A stretch of 64,000 bases of DNA from Alphaproteobacteria bacterium (GCA_030429105.1 JAUIDE010000008.1:1-64000); one strand, 5' to 3'. Counted from the first letter of the stretch, positions 44,283 to 53,538 are shown. The notes: generated by a model from the letters alone, not told the origin. Numbers and translations: made by a program.

Positions 44283-44521
44283 CTTGAGCTCTCCTGCATC
44301 GGTCGCGGCGATTTTCCGCCGCCATGTCGTCTTCCGGGTCTCGCCCCGGAGGTGAAACGCCCTTGCTGGCGTCTCGCCGGATCGTCGCCTTCGGCGCCGT
44401 CGGCCGGGGCCTTCCTGTCCCCGCCGCCCTTCTGCCGGGCGGCGCTTAACAAAGCCTTGCGAGGGGGAGGGGATGAGCGGAGACTTTCGCAGGGTTTTTA
44501 GACGCTTCGCGGCGGTTCCCC
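44283..44521 (-). promoter_or_regulatory. Flagellin leader and promoter region
   Basis: A 239-bp gap between fliI and flagellin without a gene. A hairpin pairs CGCCGCCC (44422-44429) with GGGCGGCG (44437-44444) and could end the fliI transcript. A weak sigma-28-like element is seen on the minus strand: TAAA at 44500-44497, then 15 nt, then TCCGCTCA at 44481-44474, against consensus GCCGATAA. If real, the leader is about 190 nt and contains the hairpin, a plausible FlbT target. Low confidence in the promoter. Confidence 0.35.
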
Positions 44522-45841
44522 TCAGCGGCCCTGCGCGAGGATGGCGCGGAGACGCGCGAAGCCGTCGCCCTTCGGGCTCGGCTCGGAGACGAAGGCGTCA
44601 AGCGCGGGCCAGAGCTTCACCGCACGGTCGAGCAGCGCGTCCGCTCCCGGCTGGTAGAGGCCTGTCTGGATCATCGGCTCCGCCTTCTCATAGGCGCCGA
44701 TGAGGCGGCGAACCTCGAGAATCGTCTCGTTCTCGCCCGGGCTCGCCGCCGCCGGCAGGGCGCGGGAGACGGAGCGGCCGACATCGATGGCGGGGAACCG
44801 CCCGCGCTCCGCGATGGAGCGGTCGAGGACGACATGGCCGTCCAGAACGCCGCGGGTGATGTCCGCCACCGGCTCGTCCATGTCGGAGCCGGCGACGAGG
44901 ACGGAATAGATCGCGGTGATCGCCCCGTCCGCCGCCCGGCGCCCGGCGGGCCCGGCGCGCTCCGCCAGGGCGGCGATCATGTTGGCGGTCGAGGGCGGGA
45001 AGGCGCGGAGGCTCGGCGTCTCCCCCGCGGTCAGCGCGATCTCGCGATGCGCCTCGGCGAACCGGGTGATCGAATCGAGGATGAGGAGCACATGCTTGCC
45101 CTCGTCGCGGAAATGCTCGGCCACCGCCGTCGCCGTCCAGCCCGCGCGGCGGCGGGCGAGGGCCGATTCGTCCGAGGTCGCGACGACGAGCACGGCCCGC
45201 CGCAGGCCGTCCGGCCCCAGCCCCTCATGGATGAACTCGTTGAGCTCCCGCCCCCGCTCCCCGATCAGGCCGAAGACGACGACATCCGCCTCCACGCCGC
45301 GGGCCAGCGCCGCGAGGAGGCGGGACTTGCCGACGCCGGAGCCGGCGAAAACGCCGATTCGCTGCCCCCGCGCGAGAGGGAGGATCGTGTCGAAGACCGA
45401 AAGCCCGGTGCGGAGCCGCGGCCCGAGCCCGCCGCGCGTCGCCGCCGGCGGGGGCGCGCGGCGAATCGGGGCCGCGACCTTGCCCTCGGGCAGGGGCCGC
45501 CCGTCGAGAGGGGCGCCATAGGCGTCGATCACCCGGCCCAGCCATGAGGCGGCGGGCCGCGGCGGCTCCTCCGGCGCGAGCCAGACCGGATCGCCGAGAG
45601 CCACGGGCGCGCCGGCGCCGAGCACCATCGCGCGCGCGCCCTCGGCCGTCAGGCCGACGATCTCCCCGCCCGGGCCCGACGAGTCGGGGCGCTCCGCCAG
45701 CAGGATGCGGTCGCCAAGCCGCGCCGAGGCGCCGAGGCCGGTGACCAGAATCGATCCGTCGCCGGCCGCCGCGACCTGTCCGCATCTCCTGCGCGATGGG
45801 GCGCGGGCGAGCTCCGCCTCCAGATGCGTCACGTCGACCAT
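44522..45841 (-). CDS. fliI: Flagellum-specific ATPase FliI
   Basis: Export ATPase of the flagellar type III apparatus. It is 439 residues. Walker A AGSGVGKS is at 166-173, with GLIGERGRELNEF, VLLILDSITRFAEAHREIAL and ADITRGVLDGHVVLDRSIAE following. These segments and the leading GLSVFDTILPLARGQR separate FliI from F1-beta. It is divergent from flgB across 102 bp and is the first gene of a leftward flagellar run. Confidence 0.94.
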   Translation of the reverse strand: MVDVTHLEAELARAPSRRRCGQVAAAGDGSILVTGLGASARLGDRILLAERPDSSGPGGEIVGLTAEGARAMVLGAGAPVALGDPVWLAPEEPPRPAASWLGRVIDAYGAPLDGRPLPEGKVAAPIRRAPPPAATRGGLGPRLRTGLSVFDTILPLARGQRIGVFAGSGVGKSRLLAALARGVEADVVVFGLIGERGRELNEFIHEGLGPDGLRRAVLVVATSDESALARRRAGWTATAVAEHFRDEGKHVLLILDSITRFAEAHREIALTAGETPSLRAFPPSTANMIAALAERAGPAGRRAADGAITAIYSVLVAGSDMDEPVADITRGVLDGHVVLDRSIAERGRFPAIDVGRSVSRALPAAASPGENETILEVRRLIGAYEKAEPMIQTGLYQPGADALLDRAVKLWPALDAFVSEPSPKGDGFARLRAILAQGR

Positions 45842-45943
45842 TCCAAACTCTCCTCAATTCGACGGAAATCGCCGGCTTCGGGTTACCGCTTGTAAAGTTT
45901 CGATCCTTAAGACCCGGTTTCGAAAGCGGATGGAGAACTCTCC

Positions 45944-46372
45944 GTGTCGAACGACCTGACGATCCTCACCATGGCCAAGAGCCTCGCCGCCCATGCGACG
46001 ACGCGGCAGGGCCTTGTTACACAGAACGTCGCCAACGCGGACACGCCCGGCTTCGCGGCGCGGGACGTGCGGCCTTTCGCGGAAGTCTATCGGGGCCCCG
46101 GCGCAGAGACGGCGGGCCCGAACGCGCTCCGCGCCGCGGCCTTCGCCCCCTCGGCGAGCCGGCCCGGCCATGCCGGCTTCGAAGCGGCCGGCGCCGCCGC
46201 GACCGCCTACGACATCACCAAGATCGACGCGGCATCCCCCAACGGCAACACCGTGAGCCTCGAAGACCAGATGGTCCGCGGCGCGCGCGCACAGGCCGAT
46301 CACGACATGGCGCTCGGCGTGCTGCGGAAATCGATGGACCTCATCCGCATGGCCATCGGCCGCGCGCGGTGA
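45944..46372 (+). CDS. flgB: Flagellar basal-body rod protein FlgB
   Basis: Proximal rod protein, 142 residues, exported without a signal peptide. The rod-family N-terminal motif QNVANADTPGFAARDVRPF is present near residue 27. The C-terminal amphipathic helix is DHDMALGVLRKSMDLIRMAIGRA. The start is a GTG at 45944 with GGAG about 9 nt upstream; no suitable ATG exists before the motif. It heads the rightward flagellar run. Confidence 0.92.
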   Translation: MSNDLTILTMAKSLAAHATTRQGLVTQNVANADTPGFAARDVRPFAEVYRGPGAETAGPNALRAAAFAPSASRPGHAGFEAAGAAATAYDITKIDAASPNGNTVSLEDQMVRGARAQADHDMALGVLRKSMDLIRMAIGRAR

Positions 46373-46391
46373 ACCCTGAAAGGAGCCGGAG

Positions 46392-46784
46392 ATGAGCGAT
46401 CTTCTGAAGGGCATGGCCGCCGCGGCGAGCGGGATGAACGCGCAGTCCACGCGCCTCCGCATCGTCTCGGAGAACATCGCGAACGCCGACACGCCGGGCT
46501 TCCGCCGCAAGCTGGTGAGCTTCGAGTCGATGGTGAACGGATCGGACGATTCCCGCGCCGTCGCCGCCCGCCGCGTCTCGCTCGACCAGAGCCCGCTGGA
46601 GCGCGTCTTTGACCCCGCGCATCCGCTGGCCGACGCCGAAGGATATCACGACGGCTCCAACGTCCAGTCGATGATCGAGATCGCGGACGCCCGCGAGGCG
46701 CAGCGCAGCTACGAGGCGAACCTCCGGATGTTCGACCAGTCCCGCCGGATGCTCTCCTCCCTCTTCGAACTTCTCCGCCGATAG
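46392..46784 (+). CDS. flgC: Flagellar basal-body rod protein FlgC
   Basis: Proximal rod protein, 130 residues. The motif RIVSENIANADTPGFRRKL lies near residue 22. The conserved C-terminal segment is NVQSMIEIADAREAQRSYEAN followed by the terminal helix; it is quoted here by its ends, NVQSMIEIAD and QRSYEAN. Spacing from flgB is 19 nt with AAGGAGCCGGAG directly before the ATG, a strong ribosome site. Confidence 0.95.
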   Translation: MSDLLKGMAAAASGMNAQSTRLRIVSENIANADTPGFRRKLVSFESMVNGSDDSRAVAARRVSLDQSPLERVFDPAHPLADAEGYHDGSNVQSMIEIADAREAQRSYEANLRMFDQSRRMLSSLFELLRR

Positions 46785-46833
46785 CCGCGGAGACCCGCCC
46801 GCAACCCGATAATCCGCCAGAAAGGGGATCGTC

Positions 46834-47136
46834 ATGGAAGTGAATTCAGCACTCGCAAGCCGGCTCTACCAGAACGTCCAGGGCGCGCTCGCCCCCGGAG
46901 ACGGGAACCGGAAGGCGCGCCCCGGCATGGCCGAGACGGCGCAGGAGGCGGCGCAGAGCTTCGTCGAGACGCTGCGGGCGGGCGAGGAGACGGCGAAGGC
47001 CGGCATGGTCGGCAAGGCCGATCCGCAATCGGTCGTCACCGCCCTCGCCAGCGCCGAGCTCGCGGTGCAGAGCGCGATCTCGATCCGCGACCGGGTGGTG
47101 GAGAGCTACCAGGAAATCCTGCGGATGCCGGTCTGA
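46834..47136 (+). CDS. fliE: Flagellar hook-basal body protein FliE
   Basis: MS ring-rod junction protein, 100 residues, normal for FliE. The C-terminal half is diagnostic: DPQSVVTALASAELAVQSAI then IRDRVVESYQEILRMPV. The ATG follows GAAAGGGGATC. It lies 49 nt after flgC in the standard flgB-flgC-fliE order. Confidence 0.93.
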   Translation: MEVNSALASRLYQNVQGALAPGDGNRKARPGMAETAQEAAQSFVETLRAGEETAKAGMVGKADPQSVVTALASAELAVQSAISIRDRVVESYQEILRMPV

Positions 47137-47161
47137 CCCGGCCCTGCGGGGCCGCGCTCCG

Positions 47162-47428
47162 ATGAGTCCGGGCGAAATCATGGACCTGACGAGGGCGATG
47201 CTTTGGGTCGCCTTCGTCGTATCGCTGCCGATCCTCCTGGTCGCGCTCGTCGTCGGCCTCGTGATCGGCCTCTTTCAGGCGCTGACCTCGGTGCAGGAGA
47301 TGACGCTGACCTTCGTTCCGAAGCTCGCCGCCGTCGCCGTCACCTTCTGGATCAGCATGGGCTTCATGAGCGAAGCGATCGTCTCCCTCTGGCGCGACTC
47401 GCTCATCCCCGTCATCGCAGGAGGCTGA
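47162..47428 (+). CDS. fliQ: Flagellar export gate protein FliQ
   Basis: Small export-gate component, 88 residues with two membrane helices (about 15-38 and 51-72). The family segments LVIGLFQALTSVQEMTLTFV and PKLAAVAVTF are clear. A second in-frame Met at residue 7 (MDLTRAM) is an alternative start. It lies 25 nt after fliE. Confidence 0.93.
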   Translation: MSPGEIMDLTRAMLWVAFVVSLPILLVALVVGLVIGLFQALTSVQEMTLTFVPKLAAVAVTFWISMGFMSEAIVSLWRDSLIPVIAGG

Positions 47429-47432
47429 ACCC

Positions 47433-48191
47433 TTGCCGCGCGCCGCGCTCCTCGCCCTTCTCCTCCTCGCGGCGCCGTCCGTCTCCGTCGCGGCGCAAAG
47501 CCCCGCGGCGGCGACGGCTGCGATCTGCGACGCCTCGGCGGCGGCGGGGGCGGCCTCCGGCGCGGCGGCGGGCGGCCCGCCCGTCGAGATTCTCCGCGCG
47601 CTGACGCGGACGGAGACGGGGCGGCGGCTTGAAGGCGCGCTCCGCCCCTGGCCCTGGACCGTGAACATGGAGGGCGAGGGCTTCTGGTTCGACAACCGGG
47701 AGGAGGCGCTCGCCTTCGTCCGCGCCCGGCACGCCGCGGGCGCGCGCTCATTCGACATCGGCTGCTTCCAGATCAACTTCCGCTGGCACGGCGAAGCCTT
47801 CGAGAGCTTCGAGGAGATGTTCGACCCGGCCGCCAACGCCGCCTACGCCGTCCGCTTCCTGACCGAGCTGAAGGCGGAGGGGGGGGACTGGCGCGTCGCC
47901 GTCGGCAAGTACCATTCGCGCACGCCGGAATTCGCCGGCCGCTACACCAAGCGCTTCGATTCGATCCTCGCCAGCCTCGACCCGGCGGAGGACCTTCCCG
48001 CCCTCGCCGCGCCGCGCATCCTCCTCGCCGCGGCCGGGGAGGGGGCCGCCTCGCCCGGCGGCCTCTTCATCGCCGGCCCCGCCCATGCCGCGCCGGACCG
48101 CGCGCGCTCCAACTGGCGCGGCGGCGTCGCGCTTTCCGCCCTCTCCGCCGGCGCGCCGCTGCTGCGCGCCGGCCGCCCCCTTTTCGACTAG
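47433..48191 (+). CDS. Exported lytic transglycosylase (SLT-like) in flagellar operon
   Basis: A 252-residue secreted protein with a signal peptide (about 1-21, ending SVAA) and a lysozyme-like SLT domain. ALTRTETGRR puts a candidate catalytic Glu at residue 61, and FDIGCFQINFRWHG is the usual glycine/QIN motif. The domain ends with GKYHSRTPEFAGRYTKRF. The C-terminal 50 residues are Ala/Arg-rich. The start is a TTG at 47433 with AGGAGG 8 nt upstream. It sits between fliQ and flhA, so it probably opens peptidoglycan for rod passage (inference). Confidence 0.85.
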   Translation: MPRAALLALLLLAAPSVSVAAQSPAAATAAICDASAAAGAASGAAAGGPPVEILRALTRTETGRRLEGALRPWPWTVNMEGEGFWFDNREEALAFVRARHAAGARSFDIGCFQINFRWHGEAFESFEEMFDPAANAAYAVRFLTELKAEGGDWRVAVGKYHSRTPEFAGRYTKRFDSILASLDPAEDLPALAAPRILLAAAGEGAASPGGLFIAGPAHAAPDRARSNWRGGVALSALSAGAPLLRAGRPLFD

Positions 48192-48197
48192 ACGATC

Positions 48198-50273
48198 ATG
48201 GACATCTCGAAACTCTACCAGCCGACGATCCTGCTCGCCCTCGCGCTGCTGGCGGTCATCCTCATGATGATCCTGCCGATGCCGGCATGGGTGCTGGACC
48301 TCGGGCTAACCGTCTCCTTCGCGCTCTCCATCCTCGTCTTCACCAACACGCTCTTCATCCAGCGCCCGCTCGACTTTTCGGCCTTCCCGACGATCCTGCT
48401 CGCCTCGCTTATGCTGCGCCTCTCGCTCAACGTTTCCTCCACCAAGCTCATCATCGGGGAGGGGCATAACGGCACCCATGCCGCGGGCGAGGTGATCGAG
48501 GGCTTCGCGATGTTCGTGATGGGGGGCTCGATCTGGCTCGGCCTCGTCGTCTTCGGCGTGCTGCTGATCGTGAACTTCATCGTCATCACCAAGGGCGCGG
48601 GCCGCATGGCCGAGGTCGGCGCGCGCTTCGCGCTGGACGGGATGCCGGGCCGGCAGCTCGCCATCGACAGCGACATGGCCGCCGGCGCGATCTCGCACGA
48701 GGAGGCGCGGGAGCGGCGCAAGCTGGAGCAGGAGGAGACGACCTTCTTCGGCTCGCTCGACGGCGCCTCGAAATTCGTGAAGGGAGACGCGATCGCCGGC
48801 CTCCTCATCACCCTTCTGAACCTCGTGATCGGCCTCGCCATGGGCGTGATCGGGCACGGGATGCCGATCGGCGAGGCGTTCGAGACCTACGCCATCCTCA
48901 CCGTCGGCGACGGTCTGGTGAGCCAGATCCCGGCCGTCATCATGTCCATCGCCGCGGCCCTTCTCCTTTCGAAGGGCGGGGTGCTCGGCTCTGCCGACAA
49001 GGCGGTGATCGGGCAGCTCGGCGGGTTTCCCGCCGCGCTCGCCACGGTGGCGGGGCTCATGACGCTGCTCGCGCTCGTCCCCGGCCTGCCGATGGCGCCC
49101 TTCCTGCTCGGCGCCGTCGTTCTCGGCGCCGCCGCCTGGGCCGGGGCGCGAAAGACGAAGCTCCTCGCCCTCGCCGCGCCGAAAGGCCCCGAGCAGGAGA
49201 AGAAGCGCCCGACGGAGAAGCGGGTCGGCGACATGCTCGACCTCGACGACATCCATGTCGAATTCGCCGCCGACATGGTGGAATCGGTGCTCGACGAGGT
49301 CACCGGCCTCGGCAACCGAATCACCAACATGCGCAACCACATCATCGGCCTCTACGGCGTCGTGATCCCCGAGATCCGACTGACGGACGATGCGAGCCTC
49401 CCCTCCGGCGGCTATGTCATCCGCATCCAGGGCGTTGAAATGGCGAGGGCGACGCTGAGGCCCGGCCGAGCGCTCGTCCTCCTCGGGGACCAGCCGCATC
49501 TCGCCCCGGCGGGGGAGGACGCGGCGGAACCGGTCTATGGCGCCCCCGCCCGCTGGATCGCGGAGGAGGAGCAGGAGAACGCCTCCCTCGCCGGCTTCTC
49601 CGTCATCACGCCGACCGAAGTGGTGGCGACGCATCTCCTCGAGATCGTGAAGGCGAATTTCGGGCGGCTCTTCACCCGCCGGGCGCTCCGCAAGCTCCTC
49701 GACGAGTTCGTCGCCGTCTCCGACCCGAACCGCGCCGCCGCGAACCGCCGCCTGCTGGACGAGTTCGTGCCCGACAAGGTGCCGGTCGACCTCCTCCAGG
49801 GCGTGCTCAGGCGGCTGCTGGAGGAGCAGGTCTCCGTCCGCAACCTGCCGCTCATCCTCGAGGCGATCCAGGAGGCGAAGGCCATGGGCGCCGCGCCCGA
49901 CGCCATCGTGGAGCATGTGCGCCGGCGGCTCGGCTTCCAGCTTGTCGCGGGTCTCACGGAGCCGGACGGCGCGCTGCCGATGATCCAGCTCCGCCCGGAA
50001 TGGGAGGAGATCTTCACCCGCCACACCATCGAATCGACCGAGGGCGTGCCCGATATCGCGCTCCCGCCCTCCGAGTTCAACCGCCTCGCCGCCTCGGTGG
50101 CGGAGAAGGTGGCGGAGGCCGGACGGCTCGGCCGCTATCCGGTGATCGCGGTGGGCGCGGCGCGGCGGCGCTTCCTCAAGACGGTGCTGGAGGCGAAGGG
50201 CGTTCGGAACGCCGTCCTCTCCTTCGACGAAATCGGCACGAATGCGCGGCCCTCGCTGATCGGCGTCGCCTGA
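48198..50273 (+). CDS. flhA: Flagellar export gate protein FlhA
   Basis: Major export-gate component, 691 residues. The N-terminal half has about eight membrane segments and the FHIPEP-type segments PTILLASLMLRLSLNVSSTK, VVFGVLLIVNFIVITKGAGR and VGARFALDGMPGRQLAID. The cytoplasmic C-terminal half (from about 330) forms the chaperone-substrate docking platform. It starts 7 nt after the transglycosylase gene and ends 3 nt before fliR. Confidence 0.97.
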   Translation: MDISKLYQPTILLALALLAVILMMILPMPAWVLDLGLTVSFALSILVFTNTLFIQRPLDFSAFPTILLASLMLRLSLNVSSTKLIIGEGHNGTHAAGEVIEGFAMFVMGGSIWLGLVVFGVLLIVNFIVITKGAGRMAEVGARFALDGMPGRQLAIDSDMAAGAISHEEARERRKLEQEETTFFGSLDGASKFVKGDAIAGLLITLLNLVIGLAMGVIGHGMPIGEAFETYAILTVGDGLVSQIPAVIMSIAAALLLSKGGVLGSADKAVIGQLGGFPAALATVAGLMTLLALVPGLPMAPFLLGAVVLGAAAWAGARKTKLLALAAPKGPEQEKKRPTEKRVGDMLDLDDIHVEFAADMVESVLDEVTGLGNRITNMRNHIIGLYGVVIPEIRLTDDASLPSGGYVIRIQGVEMARATLRPGRALVLLGDQPHLAPAGEDAAEPVYGAPARWIAEEEQENASLAGFSVITPTEVVATHLLEIVKANFGRLFTRRALRKLLDEFVAVSDPNRAAANRRLLDEFVPDKVPVDLLQGVLRRLLEEQVSVRNLPLILEAIQEAKAMGAAPDAIVEHVRRRLGFQLVAGLTEPDGALPMIQLRPEWEEIFTRHTIESTEGVPDIALPPSEFNRLAASVAEKVAEAGRLGRYPVIAVGAARRRFLKTVLEAKGVRNAVLSFDEIGTNARPSLIGVA

Positions 50274-50275
50274 TC

Positions 50276-51118
50276 ATGGAGGGGATCGACCCCGCCTCCT
50301 CGGAGACGATGCGGCTCTTCGCGCTGCTCGGCCAGCTCTTCGCCTTCTCCGAGGCGGAGATCAACGCGCTCGTCGCCGTCTTCGCGCGCGTCGGCGCCGT
50401 CGCCGCGCTTCTGCCCGGGTTCGGGGAGATGCTCGCCCCGGCGCGGGTGCGGCTCGTCGCCGCCATCGCCTTCACCGCGCTCGTCTGGCCGACCATCCTG
50501 CCCGGGCTCGACATCCCGACCGCGCCGCCCGTCGGCCAGACGGCGGAGCCGGGACTCGCCCTTGGCCGCCTGATCCTGGCGGAGACGGCCTCGGGCCTCG
50601 CGCTCGGCATCGCGATCCGCTTCTTCGTCTTCGCCCTGCAGCTCGCCGGCGCGATGGCCGCGCAGGCGACCTCGGTGGCGCAGATCTTCGGCGGCGGCGC
50701 GACGCCGGACCCGATGCCGGCCATCGGCAACATCCTCGTCGTCGCCGGCATCGCGCTCGTGCTCGCCTCGGGCCTCCATGTGAAGGCGACGGCCGCCATG
50801 ATCGGCTCCTACGAGGTGTTCCCCTTCGGCGTCTTCCCGGTCGCCGGCGATCTCGCCGAATGGGGCGTCAGCCGCGCCGCTTCGGCCTTCGGCCTCGCCT
50901 TCACGCTGGCCGCGCCCTTCCTCGTCGCCGCGCTCGTCTACAACGTGGCGCTCGGCGCGATAAACCGGGCGATGCCGCAGCTTATGGTCGCCTTCGTCGG
51001 CGCGCCGGCGATCACGGCGGGCGCGCTGCTCTTCCTCCTCCTCTGCGCGCCGGCAATGCTTCTGCACTGGTCCGGCATGCTTGACGAGGCGCTCGCCGCG
51101 CCGTTCCGGGGGCGCTGA
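50276..51118 (+). CDS. fliR: Flagellar export gate protein FliR
   Basis: Export-gate membrane protein, 280 residues with about six membrane segments. Family segments include VFARVGAVAALLPGFGE, RFFVFALQLAGAMAAQAT and YNVALGAINRAMPQLMVAF. The ATG at 50276 is 3 nt after the flhA stop; the frame is open further upstream but inside flhA. The N-terminus carries about 25 extra residues before the first membrane helix. The stop overlaps flhB as TGATG. Confidence 0.93.
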   Translation: MEGIDPASSETMRLFALLGQLFAFSEAEINALVAVFARVGAVAALLPGFGEMLAPARVRLVAAIAFTALVWPTILPGLDIPTAPPVGQTAEPGLALGRLILAETASGLALGIAIRFFVFALQLAGAMAAQATSVAQIFGGGATPDPMPAIGNILVVAGIALVLASGLHVKATAAMIGSYEVFPFGVFPVAGDLAEWGVSRAASAFGLAFTLAAPFLVAALVYNVALGAINRAMPQLMVAFVGAPAITAGALLFLLLCAPAMLLHWSGMLDEALAAPFRGR

Positions 51119-52212
51119 TGGCGGAGGAAGAAGACAGCTCCTCGGGCGAAAAGACCCATGAGCCGACGCAACAGAAGCTGGATGACGCGCGAAAGCGCGG
51201 CGACATCGCCAAGTCGAACGACATCTCGGCCGCAGCCGCCTATTTCGGCCTTCTCGCCGGGCTCGGCCTCTTCGGCGCCGCCGCCGTCTCCTCTTCTGGG
51301 TCGACCCTCGCCGCCTATCTCGCGCGGGCGGAGACGCTGGCGCCGCGGCATCTCTCGATGGGCGGCGGCGCGCTCTCGCTCGGCATGGCGTCGGAGGCGG
51401 TGGCCGGGCTCGTTCCGCTCTTCGCCCTGCCGTTCCTCCTCGTCGTCGTCGCCCTGTTCGCGCAGCAGGCCCTCGTCTTCGCGCCGGAGAAGCTGGAGCC
51501 GAAATTCAGCCGCATCTCCCTGATCGCGAACGCGAAGAACAAGTTCGGGCCGACCGGCCTCTTCGAGTTCGCGAAGTCGGCGGTGAAGCTTCTCATCATC
51601 GCCGCGCTGCTCGCTATCTTCCTCGCCAACGAGGCGGACCGGGTGATCGGACTCGTCCGGGCGGAGCCGGCGATGGTGGCGGCGGAAATGTCCCGCCTCG
51701 CCTTTTCGCTCCTCGTCCAGATCGCCGTCGTCGTGGCGGCGGTTTCGGCGGTGGATTATCTCTGGCAGCGGTTCGACCATGCGCGGAAGCTCCGCATGTC
51801 CTACCAGGAGATGCGGGACGAGGCGAAGAACGCCGAAGGCGACCCGATGCTGAAGTCCCAGCGCCGGCGCCGGGCGGAGGAGATCGCGACCAACCGGATG
51901 ATGCACGACGTGCCGAAGGCCGCCGTCGTGATCGTAAACCCCACCCACTACGCCGTCGCCCTGAAATGGGACCGGAGCATGGGCGGCGCGCCCGTCGTCG
52001 TGGCGAAGGGCGTGGACGGCGTCGCGCTCCGCATCCGCGAGACGGCGGAGCGCGCGGGCGTCCCGATCCGGCACGATCCGCCGACGGCCCGCGCGCTGGA
52101 GGCGACGACGGAGATCGGGCGGGAGATCGAGCCCACGCATTACCAGGCCGTCGCCGCGGCGATCCGCTTCGCCGAGGCGATGCGGAAGCGCGCGAAGGAA
52201 CAGGGCCGATGA
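51118..52212 (+). CDS. flhB: Flagellar export switch protein FlhB
   Basis: Export switch of the flagellar type III system, 364 residues. Four membrane segments lie in the first 215 residues. The cytoplasmic domain has the self-cleavage motif NPTH at 274-277 within VVIVNPTHYAVALKW. The N-terminus EKTHEPTQQKLDDARKRGDI is diagnostic. The start overlaps fliR, and the stop overlaps the next gene as ATGA. Confidence 0.96.
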   Translation: MAEEEDSSSGEKTHEPTQQKLDDARKRGDIAKSNDISAAAAYFGLLAGLGLFGAAAVSSSGSTLAAYLARAETLAPRHLSMGGGALSLGMASEAVAGLVPLFALPFLLVVVALFAQQALVFAPEKLEPKFSRISLIANAKNKFGPTGLFEFAKSAVKLLIIAALLAIFLANEADRVIGLVRAEPAMVAAEMSRLAFSLLVQIAVVVAAVSAVDYLWQRFDHARKLRMSYQEMRDEAKNAEGDPMLKSQRRRRAEEIATNRMMHDVPKAAVVIVNPTHYAVALKWDRSMGGAPVVVAKGVDGVALRIRETAERAGVPIRHDPPTARALEATTEIGREIEPTHYQAVAAAIRFAEAMRKRAKEQGR

Positions 52213-52643
52213 CGCCGGAAGCGGCCGGCCGCCTCGTCGCGCTTGCGGCGCAGGCGAAGCTCAGGGACCTCGCCGCACTCGCCGCACTCCGCCGCCGCGA
52301 CAGCGCGCTCCTCGCCGCATCGGCGGAACTGGAGGCGGCGGCGCGGGAGGAGGCGGCGGCAGCGGCCGAGGGCGGCCTCGCCGCGCAGGCCGCGTTGGAC
52401 TCCTTCCGCGCCGCGGTCCGTCTCCGCCGGACCGAGATCGCGGCGCGGCGGCAGGCCCTCGCTCCGGACCTCCTGGCGGCGGAACGCGCCGCCGCGGCCG
52501 CAGCGGGCCGCGAACAGGCGGCAGAACGCCTCTTCCGGGAGGCGCGCGCGGCGCGGCGGGCGGACGAGGCGCGAAAGGAGGAGCGGGAAAGGCCGCCGCC
52601 CCGTCGCCGCAACGCCGTTTCCGCACCGGTTCCGGCGCCTTGA
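52209..52643 (+). CDS. Ala/Arg-rich coiled-coil protein, possibly FliJ-like
   Basis: A 144-residue protein, nearly all Ala, Arg, Glu and Leu, predicted as one long helical hairpin with a Pro/Arg-rich tail. It starts by ATGA overlap with flhB. Small helical proteins of this size next to export genes are often FliJ-like chaperone escorts, but composition bias makes any homology claim weak. No signal peptide. Real coding is supported by the overlap and by normal codon-position GC bias; the function is inferred from place only. Confidence 0.55.
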   Translation: MTPEAAGRLVALAAQAKLRDLAALAALRRRDSALLAASAELEAAAREEAAAAAEGGLAAQAALDSFRAAVRLRRTEIAARRQALAPDLLAAERAAAAAAGREQAAERLFREARAARRADEARKEERERPPPRRRNAVSAPVPAP

Positions 52644-52899
52644 GACGGCGTCGCGAGAGGCGTTCCCCGCGCTCGCGGCCTCTGCTAGCGTTCCGCGGGA
52701 GCGGGGCGGAGGGGCGCCCGGTTCCGGGGGAGCGGGGGGCGGCGCACGGCGCCCCGGGGCGCACGAAGCGGGCGTTCCGGAATCTCGCCGCTGAAAGAAG
52801 GTGTTGTTAGAGAGTCTTCAAGTGGTGTAGGCTGCAGAAGGCGCGGCGTGACGCCGCCCTTGGGGCGGCGAACACGGACGGATGAAACGGAGAACCGGA
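52644..52899 (+). promoter_or_regulatory. Region before exopolysaccharide genes
   Basis: 256 bp without a gene. The first half is very GC-rich with several short inverted repeats. A GC hairpin follows at about 52854-52870 (CGCCGCC, CTTGG-type loop, GGCGGCG). Bases 52796-52840 are AT-richer (around TTGTTAGAGAGTCTTC) and are the likely promoter zone for the export gene. No confident -35/-10. Confidence 0.3.
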
Positions 52900-53538
52900 A
52901 TGTCACGTTTTTTCAGAATGCTGGGCGCCGCCGCGGCGATCCTGTCTCTCGGCCTCGTCATGACCGCCGCGGCCCAGGAAGTCGAGGAGGGCGACGAGGA
53001 GGTGGAGCGCTACGTCCTCGCCCCGGGCGACCGGATCGACATTTCGGTGCTCGAGGATCCGTCGCTGAACCGGCAGGCGCTGGTTCTGCCGGACGGCCGC
53101 ATCTCCCTCCCGATCGCGGGCACGCTCCGCGCCACCGGCAAGACCCCGGAACAGCTCGCCGCGGAGGTGCAGGGCCGGCTCGCCAGCATCTTCGTCGCGC
53201 CGCCGACTGTCACCGTCTCGGCCGTCGGCCTCGGCGCGCTCGGGGCCGAGCCGGAGCCGCAATCGCTGATCTACGTTCTCGGCGAGGTGCGCTCTCCCGG
53301 CGCCGTGCCGTTCGACGAGGAGACGCCGCTGACCGTGGTGCAGACCCTCGCCCTCGTCGGCGGGCCGGCGCCCTTCGCGGCGCGCAAGCGGATCCAGATC
53401 CACCGCGAGGTGGACGGGATGAAGACGGTGGAACTCTTCGACTATGACGCGCTCGAGACCGGGCGGTCGACCGAGGTCGGCCCCCTGCTCGGCGACGGCG
53501 ACGTCATCATCGTGCCTGAACGCAGCCTCTTCGACTGA
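52900..53538 (+). CDS. Polysaccharide export protein (Wza-type, short, non-lipidated)
   Basis: A 212-residue periplasmic or outer-membrane polysaccharide export protein. The signal peptide is about 1-25 (MTAAAQ). The Poly_export domain starts YVLAPGDRIDISVLEDPSL and continues LVLPDGRISLPIAGTL. A SLBB-like unit follows (SLIYVLGEVRSPGAVPF and TVVQTLALVGG). No lipobox Cys is present, unlike E. coli Wza, and the length is about half. The ATG at 52900 has GGAG 7 nt upstream; an in-frame ATG at 52882 is possible. It begins a likely three-gene surface-polysaccharide unit. Confidence 0.85.
   Translation: MSRFFRMLGAAAAILSLGLVMTAAAQEVEEGDEEVERYVLAPGDRIDISVLEDPSLNRQALVLPDGRISLPIAGTLRATGKTPEQLAAEVQGRLASIFVAPPTVTVSAVGLGALGAEPEPQSLIYVLGEVRSPGAVPFDEETPLTVVQTLALVGGPAPFAARKRIQIHREVDGMKTVELFDYDALETGRSTEVGPLLGDGDVIIVPERSLFD

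Noticed and set aside
44474..44500. Sigma-28 promoter for flagellin as a firm call
   Set aside because: Only TAAA and a CCG core match; the -10 differs from GCCGATAA at several positions, so it is mentioned only as a weak candidate.
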